DNA from: an uncultured bacterium
Lineage (GTDB): Bacteria; Bacillota; Clostridia; Lachnospirales; Lachnospiraceae
Length of the DNA: 64,000 nt
Reading direction: 5' to 3'
Assembly: GCA_947647735.1 (NCBI GenBank)
Contig: CANSLJ010000011.1
Coordinates: forward strand, 52,532 to 116,531
The translations under genes and the position numbers were made by a program. Below are positions 44,045-52,831 of the stretch, in pieces (the first letter of the stretch is position 1; the number at the start of each line of letters is the position of its first letter). Below the pieces are notes generated by a model. It did no database searches. It worked only from the letters and a program-made list of their open reading frames with translations, and had not been told where the DNA came from.

Positions 44045-45016
44045 TTACTGCTTTTTAACCTCGGTGTGATAGCTGTATGCCTCACCTTTGACAGCATGAT
44101 CGTACATATGCATCTTCAGCTCGCTGTAGTCGGTCGTACTCCAGCCGCAGTTGCAGTCATGGATTTCGATGTAAACAGGTTCTTCCTCAACCTGTTCCTC
44201 CTCTGGCTCTTTCACTGCAGGAATCGTGATTGTGATTTCAGCATAGGACACGTTGGATGTCACAACATAATTCTCTTCTTCTTCAGATATGTCGGTTATG
44301 GCTGTTTCCGCAGCCGCTTCATCCTTAATAGTCGTTTCCGTTTTAGCAGGCACTTCGGTCTGAATGGCAGCTGCTTCGGGCTGTGTTGCCACAGCGGTAT
44401 CGGTGGCTGCAGTTGCAGCGGTATCTGAAGCCATAGCGGTTTTATCGGAGCTGGTTTTGCTGGTATTTGCAGCCTTACCAGAGCCTGCGGTTGCAGCGGT
44501 GCCTGAAGCCGTAGCGGTTTTGTCGGAGCTGATTTTGTCAGCATTTGCAGTTGTATCAGTATTTGAAGTCTTGCCAGTGTCTGAAGCTGTAGCGGTGTCA
44601 GGAGCCATAGCAGTTACATCGGAGCTGGTTTTGCCTGTATTTGCGGTCGTATCACCACTTGTGGCTTTACCAGTGCTCGCAGTACTTACAGTATTGCCGC
44701 TCTTCTCGTCCGCAGCAGCCTGTTTTTTTGTGGCAGCATGACCTGTGATTTCAACGGCATCAACAGGTGTCTGTCCATCAGACACCTGCTCGTCAGGCAC
44801 TTTATTTTCGACAACAGCAGGTGCCTGTGATCGGCTGTTGTTGTACTTCGGTTCTTCGACATAGGCCGTCTCTGCCTCCTGCTCTTCATCAGCGGTCATA
44901 AAAACGTCATCCGTATTCTGATTAAAATAGGTTGTCGCAGACACTGTGATACCTGTCACGGTAAGGCCTGTTGTGATCACTCCTGTTAATATTTTTAAGA
45001 CGATATTTTTTTTCAT
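44045..45016 (-). CDS. Secreted Thr/Ala/Ser-rich repeat protein with C-terminal CxC-HxxxH motif
   Basis: A 323-residue protein with an N-terminal signal or anchor helix (about residues 5-28, ITTGLTVTGITVSATTYF). An acidic region follows, then a long low-complexity stretch (about 95-230) built of imperfect units such as TSSDKTAMASDTAATA, suited to a flexible, wall-spanning stalk. The C-terminus ends with a compact domain: Cys288, Cys290, His303, His307, with a further His317 (CNCGW...LKMHMYDH), like a zinc-finger knuckle. It lies 96 bases downstream of the sigma-fusion gene in the same direction, behind an ECF-like promoter. AAAGGGAG precedes the ATG. Function unknown; surface display is inferred. 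Confidence 0.65.
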   Translation of the reverse strand: MKKNIVLKILTGVITTGLTVTGITVSATTYFNQNTDDVFMTADEEQEAETAYVEEPKYNNSRSQAPAVVENKVPDEQVSDGQTPVDAVEITGHAATKKQAAADEKSGNTVSTASTGKATSGDTTANTGKTSSDVTAMAPDTATASDTGKTSNTDTTANADKISSDKTATASGTAATAGSGKAANTSKTSSDKTAMASDTAATAATDTAVATQPEAAAIQTEVPAKTETTIKDEAAAETAITDISEEEENYVVTSNVSYAEITITIPAVKEPEEEQVEEEPVYIEIHDCNCGWSTTDYSELKMHMYDHAVKGEAYSYHTEVKKQ

Positions 45017-45058
45017 GGCTTTCTCCCTTTCAAAAGTGTTTTCTGTTTACACTTATGA

Positions 45059-45085
45059 AACGACGAAGGAAATGTGGTGGTTGCA
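45059..45085 (-). promoter_or_regulatory. ECF-type promoter candidate before the repeat protein gene
   Basis: On the minus strand TGCAAC (45085-45080) is followed by CGTCGTT: CGTC after 14 bases (45065-45062) or CGTT after 17 (45062-45059). AAC and CGT elements are the usual ECF sigma-factor promoter halves, but both spacings are one base off the common 15-16. The upstream gene encodes such a sigma factor, so a regulatory link is possible. Confidence 0.35.
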
Positions 45086-45112
45086 TGTTTTTGAAAAAAA
45101 TATAAATTTTTT

Positions 45113-47146
45113 TTATTCAAAGACATCGATATCCGTGGCGATGGGCTGCCCGAGAGGAATACTCACGTCGGCGGGCCACCAGATATGGGCTGGGTCAATG
45201 CTGAACGTGATGTGCTGATCCTCATACTGGTCCATACCGGCAACGTCATCGATGCGGATCATCGATGCCTCACCGCTGGAAAAACCTTCTCCATCGCCGT
45301 TGTGAATGTACAAAGTCTGCGGGGCATCCAGCAAGATCACGCGATAGGTCCTGCTTCGGGAAAACTTCAGGGTACTCTCGTCAAAGCCGTTGGGGTCAGG
45401 CTGTCCCTGCAGCGCTATGATCCCGTCATAGTCGTATGTGCCGACAGTGCCGATGAGTACGATGTGCTCCCCATCGGCGGAAGGCGTACCATTTTCTGCC
45501 TGCCCGGATGGCGTGGCACCGCTCGATTCAGGTGCTGTCCAGCTATCCAGTGCGGACAGATCTCCGATTTCGTGCCATTCGATCTCAACGGAAGTGATCG
45601 AATCAGGCATCAGGTCAATCTGGCCGCTCCAACAGGTTTCCCGGTTGAGGGAATCTCCCTCCAGAGTGATCCGTGAAACAGAGCCCTTTCCGGTTCCGCC
45701 GGACCACTGCGTATCAAAAATACCGTCTCCATCCTCGGCCATGGAGAGGCCGCCGCGTATGCCGCTTCCGATTGTTTCGGCGGGTTGATGTACCCTTTTT
45801 GTATCCGGGTCATATTGGAAAACGCGGGTGGTTACCGCGGATGTCCAACCGCCTTCCTCTTTTTCCAGCAGCAGCGTCGGGACCGGATCATCCGGCTGCA
45901 TCTGCACTAACGCATACCGGTAGCCGACTAACTCAAGATCAGGAATGGATCCATATTCATAACTGTCCGCCTGATCGATGATGATACGGTACTGCTCCAG
46001 AGCCTCGTCGATGGGGGCAGGCTCCGTTTGTGCTTCTGACTCCTCCTGATCGGAAACAGGTTCCGTTTGTGCTTCCGCTTCATCCTTGCCAGAGGCGGAT
46101 TCCGCCGCCTCTTCCTGATCGATGACATCTTCGGAGGTAAACGATTCCTGAGACTCAGCGGAACGGGAGGCTATTTGGGTCACGCCAAAAGCGCCAAGGC
46201 CGACAACTGCCACGGCGGCAAGTGTGATGAGTCCGACCTTCAGCGCGCCAAGGCCGGTGGCAGCAGCGCCCGCTGTCCCGGCGCCTGCAGCCATTTGGGC
46301 TGTATCTGTTGTGCCCTGTGCCATTCCGGTTGTATCTGTTGTGCCCTGTGCTGTTCCGGCAGTGGCACCTGTGGGCAGTGAGGCGAGGATGTTGCGAAGG
46401 ATCCTGCCATCCGGCGCCTCGGCAGCGTATACCTTCTGGTTGCGGAAAAGCAGCAGCAAAAACGGGAGGGGAGAGAGGCTGTAGAGCTTCGTGCCCTTTT
46501 TCTCCAGTTCCAGAACCTTTTTTTCGATCTTATTTCGCCCGTACATCAGCCGGCTTTTGACTGCGCTCTCAGAGACATCCATAGCGGCGGCAATCTCTTT
46601 TACAGACATTTCCTCATAGTAGAACATACCGATGACAGCACGCTGGTCCTCCGGTAATTCTTCGATGATCTCGCGGATCAGCCGCGTTGTCTCCTTCTGG
46701 TCAATGACCTGATCCGGAAGATTCTCGCTGCGCTCATCCGGGAACATCTCTTCCACAGGAATATTCTGCCCGTTATCAGGATTCAGCTCTGTAAACAGCA
46801 CAGGGCGCTTCTTTTTCAGAAAGTCCCGGGCTGTGTTGGCGGCGATCTGCTTCACCCAGGGCGAAAACTTCGTGCCGCCCTGGAAGCTGTCCAGATGGGT
46901 GAATGCTTTTATGTAAGTGTCCTGTACAATGTCAGAGACTGTGTCCTCATCTTTGATCATGGATTTGACAGTGTAGTAGACCTGGCTGTAGGTTTTTTCA
47001 TATAAGGCGCTGACGGCGTCCTGAGAGCCAGTGCGCGCCGCGGCCACCAGCTCTGTCAGCGTGTCGCTTTGGGCGGCAGGCTTTCCGCAGTAACGACAAA
47101 ATGTATCCTCATCCGCAATCTGTTTTCCGCAAAAAGTGCAATACAT
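45113..47146 (-). CDS. Zinc-ribbon/ECF sigma factor fused to a transmembrane and extracytoplasmic domain
   Basis: A 677-residue multi-domain protein. Residues 3-20 form a zinc ribbon (CTFC and CRYC). Residues about 42-115 are sigma region 2 (DTVSDIVQDTYIKAF, then FSPWVKQIAANTARDFL), and about 155-212 region 4 (ELPEDQRAVIGMFYYEEMS, KEIAAAMDVSESAVKSRL). A Gly/Ala/Thr-rich linker leads to one membrane helix at about 300-322. Beyond it lie an acidic linker and an outer domain of about 290 residues that I do not recognise (DLELVGYRYALVQMQPDDP, then LIGTVGTYDYDGIIAL). Normally an ECF sigma and its membrane anti-sigma are separate proteins. Here one chain could hold the sigma at the membrane and sense an outside signal. 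Confidence 0.8.
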   Translation of the reverse strand: MYCTFCGKQIADEDTFCRYCGKPAAQSDTLTELVAAARTGSQDAVSALYEKTYSQVYYTVKSMIKDEDTVSDIVQDTYIKAFTHLDSFQGGTKFSPWVKQIAANTARDFLKKKRPVLFTELNPDNGQNIPVEEMFPDERSENLPDQVIDQKETTRLIREIIEELPEDQRAVIGMFYYEEMSVKEIAAAMDVSESAVKSRLMYGRNKIEKKVLELEKKGTKLYSLSPLPFLLLLFRNQKVYAAEAPDGRILRNILASLPTGATAGTAQGTTDTTGMAQGTTDTAQMAAGAGTAGAAATGLGALKVGLITLAAVAVVGLGAFGVTQIASRSAESQESFTSEDVIDQEEAAESASGKDEAEAQTEPVSDQEESEAQTEPAPIDEALEQYRIIIDQADSYEYGSIPDLELVGYRYALVQMQPDDPVPTLLLEKEEGGWTSAVTTRVFQYDPDTKRVHQPAETIGSGIRGGLSMAEDGDGIFDTQWSGGTGKGSVSRITLEGDSLNRETCWSGQIDLMPDSITSVEIEWHEIGDLSALDSWTAPESSGATPSGQAENGTPSADGEHIVLIGTVGTYDYDGIIALQGQPDPNGFDESTLKFSRSRTYRVILLDAPQTLYIHNGDGEGFSSGEASMIRIDDVAGMDQYEDQHITFSIDPAHIWWPADVSIPLGQPIATDIDVFE

Positions 47147-47278
47147 AATTTATGGTTCCTCCTCTGTCTTTTTGAAGCAAAATATGCTCCCCCTTCGTCC
47201 CGTTTGAGGTGTGGTCCTTATATTTATAGAACGAACAGGGGATGCTGTTGGTCGCAGATATCCCGCAGAAAATCAAAA

Positions 47279-47302
47279 ACACCGCCAAACAGCGGTGTCT
47301 TT
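47279..47302 (-). terminator. Terminator of the tRNA-Pro transcript
   Basis: On the minus strand ACACCGC pairs with GCGGTGT (47298-47292 with 47285-47279), followed by TTTTTGATTTT. It lies about 50 bases beyond the tRNA 3' end. Two further small hairpins lie between. Confidence 0.7.
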
Positions 47303-47350
47303 TGAGTTCGCGAAGCGAATCTCGCAATGTGAGCGGAGCTCACTATTTCA

Positions 47351-47425
47351 TCGGAGTGACAAGATTCGAACTTGCGGCCTCTACCTCCCTAAGGTAGCGC
47401 TCTAGCCAAACTGAGCCACACCCCG
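47351..47425 (-). tRNA. tRNA-Pro (AGG)
   Basis: A full 75-nt cloverleaf on the minus strand: acceptor CGGGGTG/CACTCCG with C1-G72 as usual for bacterial tRNA-Pro and discriminator A; D-arm GCTC/GAGC; anticodon arm CTACC-TTAGGGA-GGTAG, which puts AGG at positions 34-36; T-arm GCAAG-TTCGAAT-CTTGT. CCA is not encoded. An adenosine at position 34 is uncommon in bacteria outside tRNA-Arg(ACG) and would need deamination to inosine to read CCC/CCU broadly. Confidence 0.88.
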
Positions 47426-47547
47426 ATCTGCAAATTATTTACTTTCGTATTGTTTTTGCAACGAAAATAATATATCATAAATAAGAAAGAAAAGCAACAG
47501 GAAAAAATAAAAAATTTTAAAAACGGGTATACAAAGGAGGAGCAGGT

Positions 47548-48180
47548 ATGGCGAGGGCAGGATTTGATAACAGGTTTCCTATTATTATAGGCGTGGCAGG
47601 AGGAACCGGTTCGGGAAAGTCCACGTTTACAAATCGACTGAAAAAGCTGTTTGGGGACCATGTAACGGTTTTATATTATGATAATTATTACCGTGCCCAC
47701 GATGATATTCCTTTTGAGGAACGGAAAAAGATTAATTATGACCATCCGGAAGCTTTTGAGACAGAACTGCTCCTTGAGCATTTAAGTATGCTGAAAGAGG
47801 GAAAGTCCATACAATGTCCTGTTTATGATTATACCCAGCATAACCGTTCAGATGGAGTGGTGGAAGTTGCCCCCAGCAATATTATTCTTCTGGAAGGCAT
47901 TTTGGTGCTGGCGGATGAACGGCTCAGAAATATGACGGATATCAAGATCTTCGTGGATGCGGATGCGGATGAGCGCATTCTGCGCAGGGTGTTGCGGGAT
48001 GTGAAGGAGAGAGGCAGGGATATTGAAAATATCATCGATCAGTATCTGACAACGGTAAAGCCGATGCATTATCTGTATGTGGAGCCGACGAAAATGTATG
48101 CGGATATGGTGATCAACAGCGGGATGAACGATGTGGCGCTGGATCTGGTGGCGCATAAGATATCGTCTCTGCTGGAGTAG
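47548..48180 (+). CDS. udk: Uridine kinase
   Basis: A 210-residue uridine/cytidine kinase of the salvage pathway. The P-loop is GVAGGTGSGKSTFTN (about residues 14-28). Also visible are YYDNYYRAHDD, FDHPEAF-type segment NYDHPEAFETELL, CPVYDYTQHNRS, and the lid-region DADADERILRRVLRDVKERGR in parts. AAAGGAGGAGCAGGT precedes the ATG. It may form an operon with the next gene, 93 bases on. Confidence 0.93.
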   Translation: MARAGFDNRFPIIIGVAGGTGSGKSTFTNRLKKLFGDHVTVLYYDNYYRAHDDIPFEERKKINYDHPEAFETELLLEHLSMLKEGKSIQCPVYDYTQHNRSDGVVEVAPSNIILLEGILVLADERLRNMTDIKIFVDADADERILRRVLRDVKERGRDIENIIDQYLTTVKPMHYLYVEPTKMYADMVINSGMNDVALDLVAHKISSLLE

Positions 48181-48273
48181 CCGGAGGGAGTGATCCTGCA
48201 GGCGGGGCCAGAAAACAGAGCGCGGTTCGAGACAGGCGGCATATTATTATGAAAGAAAGGCAGACAAAACAAT

Positions 48274-49206
48274 ATGGCAGAACAGGGAAAAGAACCGGTA
48301 CTTCACAACGAAGCGCTGGAGGAAGCGGTAAAAGTATTTATGGGAAGCCAGACGAACGAAAATCTGGTGAAGATCATGATGGTTCTGGAGAAAGCAATGG
48401 TGATACAGCCCGCACTCCTTCCCAAAGAAGCAGATCCAAAGGAGATACAGAGCCTGATCGAAAAGAGTCAGGGAGGAAAAACACCTGTGAAACTGTCAGG
48501 GCAGGCGCAGCCCCGTCCTATCATTGTAAAAAACGACAAAGGCGAGCAGTTTTTTGCAGTATTTACGGCGAAAGAGCAGATACCCGCACAGCAGAGATAT
48601 CCGGCGATGATGTTTTTGCCGTTTCGGGCATGTGCACAGATGGCGGTAAAGCCGGAACTGCAGCTTTCCGGCGTTGTGCTGAATCCTTTTACGGATAATC
48701 TGGTGCTTCATAAGGCGGCGCTGGAGATGATGAACAGGAGGGGGCAGATCCTGACGGAGGATAAGATCGCCAGAGACGGGCTTTCCGGGAGATTTTATGA
48801 GGACAGGCAAAGTTTCATGGAAAAGATCGGGAAAGAAAAGGAAAATTTTGTACTGGACTGTTATCAGGAATCATACAGGCAGGAAAAGGGAGAAAGCGCG
48901 GCGTTTCCCTACAGAGCGGAGGACTTTGCCGTGATGACCTTAAACATCAGCGATACGCTGCATATGGCGCGGATCGGGCTTGCGGAGGGCGGCTCGGTCA
49001 AAGGATCCTGTCTCAGTGCGTTCTGCTGTTATAATCCGCAGACGGAGGAAGGGATTTATTACCTGATACAGAAGGGGGCGCCGAAGCAAAGGAACAAACT
49101 GCTGACAGTGGATGAACATGGCGTGTGCACTGAAGCGGGGGAGGCTCCGGAGGAAGGGAGCGAACTGTTTGAGCTGATGGGACGGGTGCCCTGGGCGGAG
49201 AAATGA
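48274..49206 (+). CDS. SseB-like protein
   Basis: A 310-residue protein with an N-terminal SseB-type domain (about residues 8-150: LEEAVKVFMGSQTNENLVKIMMVL, then a 'FFAVFTAKEQIPA' strand and 'GVVLNPFTDNLVLHK'). SseB was named as an enhancer of serine sensitivity, and the domain has no proven biochemical role. The C-terminal half is less familiar, with FRYxEDFAVMTLNISDTLHMARIG-like segments. No signal peptide. A short hairpin follows the stop. Confidence 0.7.
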   Translation: MAEQGKEPVLHNEALEEAVKVFMGSQTNENLVKIMMVLEKAMVIQPALLPKEADPKEIQSLIEKSQGGKTPVKLSGQAQPRPIIVKNDKGEQFFAVFTAKEQIPAQQRYPAMMFLPFRACAQMAVKPELQLSGVVLNPFTDNLVLHKAALEMMNRRGQILTEDKIARDGLSGRFYEDRQSFMEKIGKEKENFVLDCYQESYRQEKGESAAFPYRAEDFAVMTLNISDTLHMARIGLAEGGSVKGSCLSAFCCYNPQTEEGIYYLIQKGAPKQRNKLLTVDEHGVCTEAGEAPEEGSELFELMGRVPWAEK

Positions 49207-49208
49207 TT

Positions 49209-49228
49209 CAGATCTCGGAAGAGATCTG
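49209..49228 (+). terminator. Short hairpin after the SseB-like gene
   Basis: CAGATCTC (49209-49216), GGAA loop, GAGATCTG (49221-49228). The bases after it are only moderately T-rich, so terminator strength is doubtful. Confidence 0.45.
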
Positions 49229-49318
49229 CGTCTGTCTGATATTGGATAATATTGCCGAAGCGGAATTTGTCTTTTTATGAAAAATTGGATAATATTTACA
49301 GAGAATTTCGCAAAAGCC

Positions 49319-49347
49319 TTGCATTCACAGAGATAAAAACTTATAAT
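49319..49347 (+). promoter_or_regulatory. Promoter of the HPr-like gene
   Basis: TTGCAT (49319-49324) and TATAAT (49342-49347) with a 17-base spacer, about 45 bases upstream of the start codon. Confidence 0.75.
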
Positions 49348-49399
49348 AGGGGTAATCGGTGAAAAACCGGACAATAAGCAAATGGTTGGAGGTAAAGGT

Positions 49400-49636
49400 A
49401 TGAAAACTGTAAAGGTACAGTTGGACAGTATTGACAAGATTAAGGTATTCAACAGGACGGTATGCAAATTTGACTGCGATTTTGATCTGGAGCAGGGCAG
49501 ATATTATATTGATGCGAAATCCATGCTGGGTATTATGAGCCTTGACTTGAGTTCTCCGCTGGAGCTTCATTTTTCCAGCAGTGAGGAGGAAGAGGCTCAG
49601 ATTTTGGAAGCGATCAAAGACTTCATGGTAGACTAA
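49400..49636 (+). CDS. HPr-like protein lacking the phosphocarrier histidine
   Basis: A 78-residue protein with the HPr fold pattern. The most telling segment is SMLGIMSLDL (residues about 42-51), equivalent to the SIMGVMSLG motif of HPr that contains the regulatory Ser46. The active His15 region (GLHARPA in HPr) is replaced by KVFNRTVCKFDC, so phosphotransfer from Enzyme I is impossible in the usual way. This resembles Crh in losing His15. A regulatory role is possible, but the gene could also have drifted to an unrelated use. GGAGG lies ten bases upstream of the ATG at 49400. Confidence 0.75.
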   Translation: MKTVKVQLDSIDKIKVFNRTVCKFDCDFDLEQGRYYIDAKSMLGIMSLDLSSPLELHFSSSEEEEAQILEAIKDFMVD

Positions 49637-49691
49637 TAGACAGCAGTCGCTTTTCGGGGAGCGGACAGGTATGAAAGATAGTGCGTATTTG

Positions 49692-49720
49692 TATTGCCGG
49701 CAGAATTTCTGCCGGCAATA
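49692..49720. terminator. Perfect inverted repeat after the HPr-like gene
   Basis: A 14-bp arm (49692-49705) exactly complementary to 49707-49720 around one base. No T-run follows on the + strand. It may be a weak terminator or a protein site. Confidence 0.6.
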
Positions 49721-49753
49721 TTGAGGTATAAAAAGTTATTATGGCGGAAAGGT

Positions 49754-49948
49754 ATGGGTCCTTACATGGCACAGGGAACGAGCTGCGATACCTGCAGCAA
49801 CTATATTTATGATGAAGATTATGACTGTTATGAATGCGACGTCAGCATGGATGAGGATGAGATGGCAAGGTTTTTATCCCAGACAAGGCTGGAATGCCCT
49901 TATTACAGGTCGGACAATGAGTACGAAGTGGTAAGACACCAGATGTAG
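49754..49948 (+). CDS. Small cysteine-rich DUF6472-like protein
   Basis: A 64-residue protein with CDTCSNYIYDEDYDCYECDV and ECPYYR (cysteines in two CxxC-like pairs and single positions), followed by DNEYEVVRHQM. The pattern of Cys plus acidic Tyr-rich spacer resembles, from memory, the DUF6472 family, probably a small zinc-binding protein. The ATG at 49754 has GGAAAGG almost abutting it; an ATG four codons on is an alternative start. Function unknown. Confidence 0.65.
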   Translation: MGPYMAQGTSCDTCSNYIYDEDYDCYECDVSMDEDEMARFLSQTRLECPYYRSDNEYEVVRHQM

Positions 49949-50023
49949 GGGAATGCGGTAAAGCATGGGATGCAGAAAGTGGAAGAACTGTTTGGAGAGC
50001 ACTGAGGAAAAGAGGAAAAACAG

Positions 50024-51397
50024 ATGATCTTGACGAAAAAAAAGTCAAAGGATATAACGGATATCGGTACAATGTTTTCAAAAAAGCAGTTACGGAAGCT
50101 GATAGCACCGCTGATCGTGGAGCAGATACTGGCGATCACGGTGGGCATGGTGGATACGATGATGATCTCCTATGCGGGGGAGGCTGCCATCTCGGGCGTA
50201 TCACTGGTGGATATGATCAATGTCCTGCTGATCAATATATTTGCGGCGGTCGCCACCGGCGGGGCGGTGGTGGTGTCTCAGTACCTGGGGCACGGAAATA
50301 AAAAGCTTGCCTGCCGCGCGGCGGAGCAGCTCATTACCGTATCGGTGGTGATATCCACGGCGATCATGCTGATAGGATTACTGTTTCGGGCTCCGCTCCT
50401 TAAGCTGCTCTTTGGTACGGTGGAAGCGGATGTAATGAAAAATGCCATGATCTATTTTCTGATATCGGCATTTTCCTTTCCTTTTCTGGCGGTGTTTAAC
50501 GCCTGTGCCGCCACTTATCGTTCTATGGGAAACTCAAAGATATCCATGCAGGTTTCGGTGGGCATGAACATCTTTAACGCCATCGGGAACGCCATTTTGA
50601 TCTTCGGTTTTCAGATGGGGACGGCAGGAGCGGCGCTTTCCACGCTGGCGGCCCGTATGCTGGGTGCCCTCGTGATGATGATCCTGATGAAGAATCAGAA
50701 AAATGACGTGTATGTCATATATAGGAATCTGATCAGATGGGAAAGGGATATGGTGCGGAAGATCTTACATATCGCGATCCCGAACGGTGTGGAAAATGGA
50801 CTGTTTCAGCTCGGGAGGGTGCTGGTGGTCAGCATTATCTCACGGTTTGGCACGGCGCAGATCGCTGCCAATGCGGTGGCGAACAATCTGGACAGCATGG
50901 GCTGTATCGCAGGGCAGGCGATGAACCTTGCCATGATCACAGTGGTGGGGCAGTGCATGGGCGCCGGGGAGAAGGAGCAGGCGGTCTGGTATACGAAAAA
51001 GCTGTGGAAGTTTACCTATCAGATCACAGCGGCTGTGAACAGCGTTATCCTGCTCTCCCTGCCGCTTTTGCTGAATATCTACAGTCTGTCGCCGGAGGCA
51101 TGGCGTTATGCGTTTATTTTAGTCTGCATCCACAACGGCTGTGCGATATTCCTGTGGCCTACGTCCTTTACGATGCCGAACGCTCTGCGGGCATCCGGGG
51201 ATGTAAAGTTTACGATGGTGGTCTCGGTGGCTTCCATGTTTATCTTCCGGATCGGGTTCAGCGTGGTGCTTGGGATCTATCTCGGGCTCGGCGCGATCGG
51301 CGTCTGGATAGCTATGGTGCTCGACTGGATCTGCCGGGTGTCTTTCTACATATGGAGATTTTTCAGCAGGAAATGGCTGGATTTCAAGGTGATCTGA
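50024..51397 (+). CDS. MATE-family efflux transporter, first of two
   Basis: A 457-residue cation-coupled exporter of the MatE/NorM-DinF superfamily, with about twelve hydrophobic segments in two similar halves. Typical features are KLIAPLIVEQILAITVGMVDTMMISYAGE in blocks, the VATGGAVVVSQYLGHGN loop, and AANAVANNLDSMGCIAGQAMNLAM in the second half. Substrate unknown. A second, different MATE gene follows 42 bases later; the two may act separately. GAGGAAAAACAG precedes the ATG. Confidence 0.9.
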   Translation: MILTKKKSKDITDIGTMFSKKQLRKLIAPLIVEQILAITVGMVDTMMISYAGEAAISGVSLVDMINVLLINIFAAVATGGAVVVSQYLGHGNKKLACRAAEQLITVSVVISTAIMLIGLLFRAPLLKLLFGTVEADVMKNAMIYFLISAFSFPFLAVFNACAATYRSMGNSKISMQVSVGMNIFNAIGNAILIFGFQMGTAGAALSTLAARMLGALVMMILMKNQKNDVYVIYRNLIRWERDMVRKILHIAIPNGVENGLFQLGRVLVVSIISRFGTAQIAANAVANNLDSMGCIAGQAMNLAMITVVGQCMGAGEKEQAVWYTKKLWKFTYQITAAVNSVILLSLPLLLNIYSLSPEAWRYAFILVCIHNGCAIFLWPTSFTMPNALRASGDVKFTMVVSVASMFIFRIGFSVVLGIYLGLGAIGVWIAMVLDWICRVSFYIWRFFSRKWLDFKVI

Positions 51398-51439
51398 ACG
51401 GATGAGGAACTGAAATATGATGAAAAGAGCAGGGATGGC

Positions 51440-52831
51440 ATGAGCGGGATGAAAAAAGGCGGACGGGATATGGCAGGCAGGATCACGGAGGGCGTTATCT
51501 GGAAGCAGATTTTGTTATTCTTCTTTCCGATTTTGCTTGGATCCTTATTTCAACAATTATATAATACGGCGGATGCTGTGATCGTGGGAAGATGTGCGGG
51601 GAAGGAGGCGCTGTCCGCAGTGGGCGGCTCCACTTTTTCGATCATCAATATTTTTGTGGGCTTTTTTACCGGCATTGCCTCCGGGGCGACTGTGGTGGTG
51701 GCTCATTTTTACGGCGGGGGACAGGAGAAAGAGGTGTCCAAAACAGTGCATACTTCGCTGATGCTCTCCCTTTGCGCCGGCGTGATATTCGGGGTGATCG
51801 GCATTGTTTTTGCACCGCTGATGCTGCGGCTCCTAGAGACGCCGGAGAATATCTTCGGACAGTCTCTGGGGTATATGCGGATCTATTTTGCGGCGACGCC
51901 GGCGAATCTGTTTTATATCATGGGAGCCGGCATTCTGCGCGCCGTGGGAGATTCCAGACGGCCGCTGTATTTTCTGATCGTGAGCTGTGTCGCAAATATT
52001 CCGCTGGATTTTCTTTTTGTGGCGGGCCTGGGCATGGGAGCGGAAGGCGCCGCCATTGCCACAGTGCTGTCCCAGATCCTGAGCGCTGTGATGGTGTTTG
52101 CGGTGCTCTGCAGGGATAAGGCGTGTTACGGGCTGATACCGAAAGAGCTTCTTCACTGTTCAGGAAGGATCCTGAAGCGGGTTTTGTGGATCGGGATTCC
52201 GGCAGGGCTGCAGTCGGTGACATACGGTCTATCCAACAGCGTGATACAGTCCAAAGTGAACAGTTTCGGTACAGACAATATCGCGGCGTGGTCTGCTTAC
52301 ACCAAACTGGACGGGATTTACTGGATGACCGTGTCTGCGATGGGAATCGCGGTGACGACTTTTGTGGGACAGAACCTCGGTGCGGGAAAGATGGACAGGG
52401 TGAAAAAATCCATGTGGCAGTGCATGGGCATGACTATGGCAATGGCGGGAGCGATCAGTGTTTTCTTCTATCATTTTGCGGGGTTCTTTTTCCGGATCTT
52501 TGTGGAGGATGCAGGCGTGGTCGCGCTGGGGGTATCCCAGCTTCATTTTCTGGCGAGATTTTATATGATCTATGTGGTGGTGGAGATCCTTTCAGGGACG
52601 CTTCGTGGAATGGAGTGTGTGGTGATGCCGACGATCATCAGTGTTCTGCTGGTGTGCGTACTGCGGGTTATGTGGATCGTTGTGGCATTGCCGATCCGCA
52701 ACACCATGGAGACCGTGATGATGAGCTATCCGATCACATGGGTTGCGGCGGCAGCGGCGTTCATACTGTATTATATATACTATATGAATAAGCGGCATCA
52801 GAGATCCACAAGCAGTCCCACCGGACAGTGA
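51440..52831 (+). CDS. MATE-family efflux transporter, second of two
   Basis: A 463-residue MATE exporter, distinct from its neighbour: [41 protein letters not shown] in blocks near the start, then [23 protein letters not shown], and [21 protein letters not shown] in the second half. It is of the 'MATE/NorM-like DinF' Firmicute type. The ATG at 51440 follows AGCAGGGATGG; an internal ATG at 51470 is an alternative. Its 3' end overlaps the convergent exoA gene by 34 bases, leaving no room for a terminator between them. Confidence 0.9.
   Translation: MSGMKKGGRDMAGRITEGVIWKQILLFFFPILLGSLFQQLYNTADAVIVGRCAGKEALSAVGGSTFSIINIFVGFFTGIASGATVVVAHFYGGGQEKEVSKTVHTSLMLSLCAGVIFGVIGIVFAPLMLRLLETPENIFGQSLGYMRIYFAATPANLFYIMGAGILRAVGDSRRPLYFLIVSCVANIPLDFLFVAGLGMGAEGAAIATVLSQILSAVMVFAVLCRDKACYGLIPKELLHCSGRILKRVLWIGIPAGLQSVTYGLSNSVIQSKVNSFGTDNIAAWSAYTKLDGIYWMTVSAMGIAVTTFVGQNLGAGKMDRVKKSMWQCMGMTMAMAGAISVFFYHFAGFFFRIFVEDAGVVALGVSQLHFLARFYMIYVVVEILSGTLRGMECVVMPTIISVLLVCVLRVMWIVVALPIRNTMETVMMSYPITWVAAAAAFILYYIYYMNKRHQRSTSSPTGQ

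Noticed and set aside
44350-44720. Open frame on the plus strand through the repeat protein gene (Val/Ala-rich)
   Set aside because: It is produced by the Thr/Ala/Ser repeats of the minus-strand gene and has no start signals.
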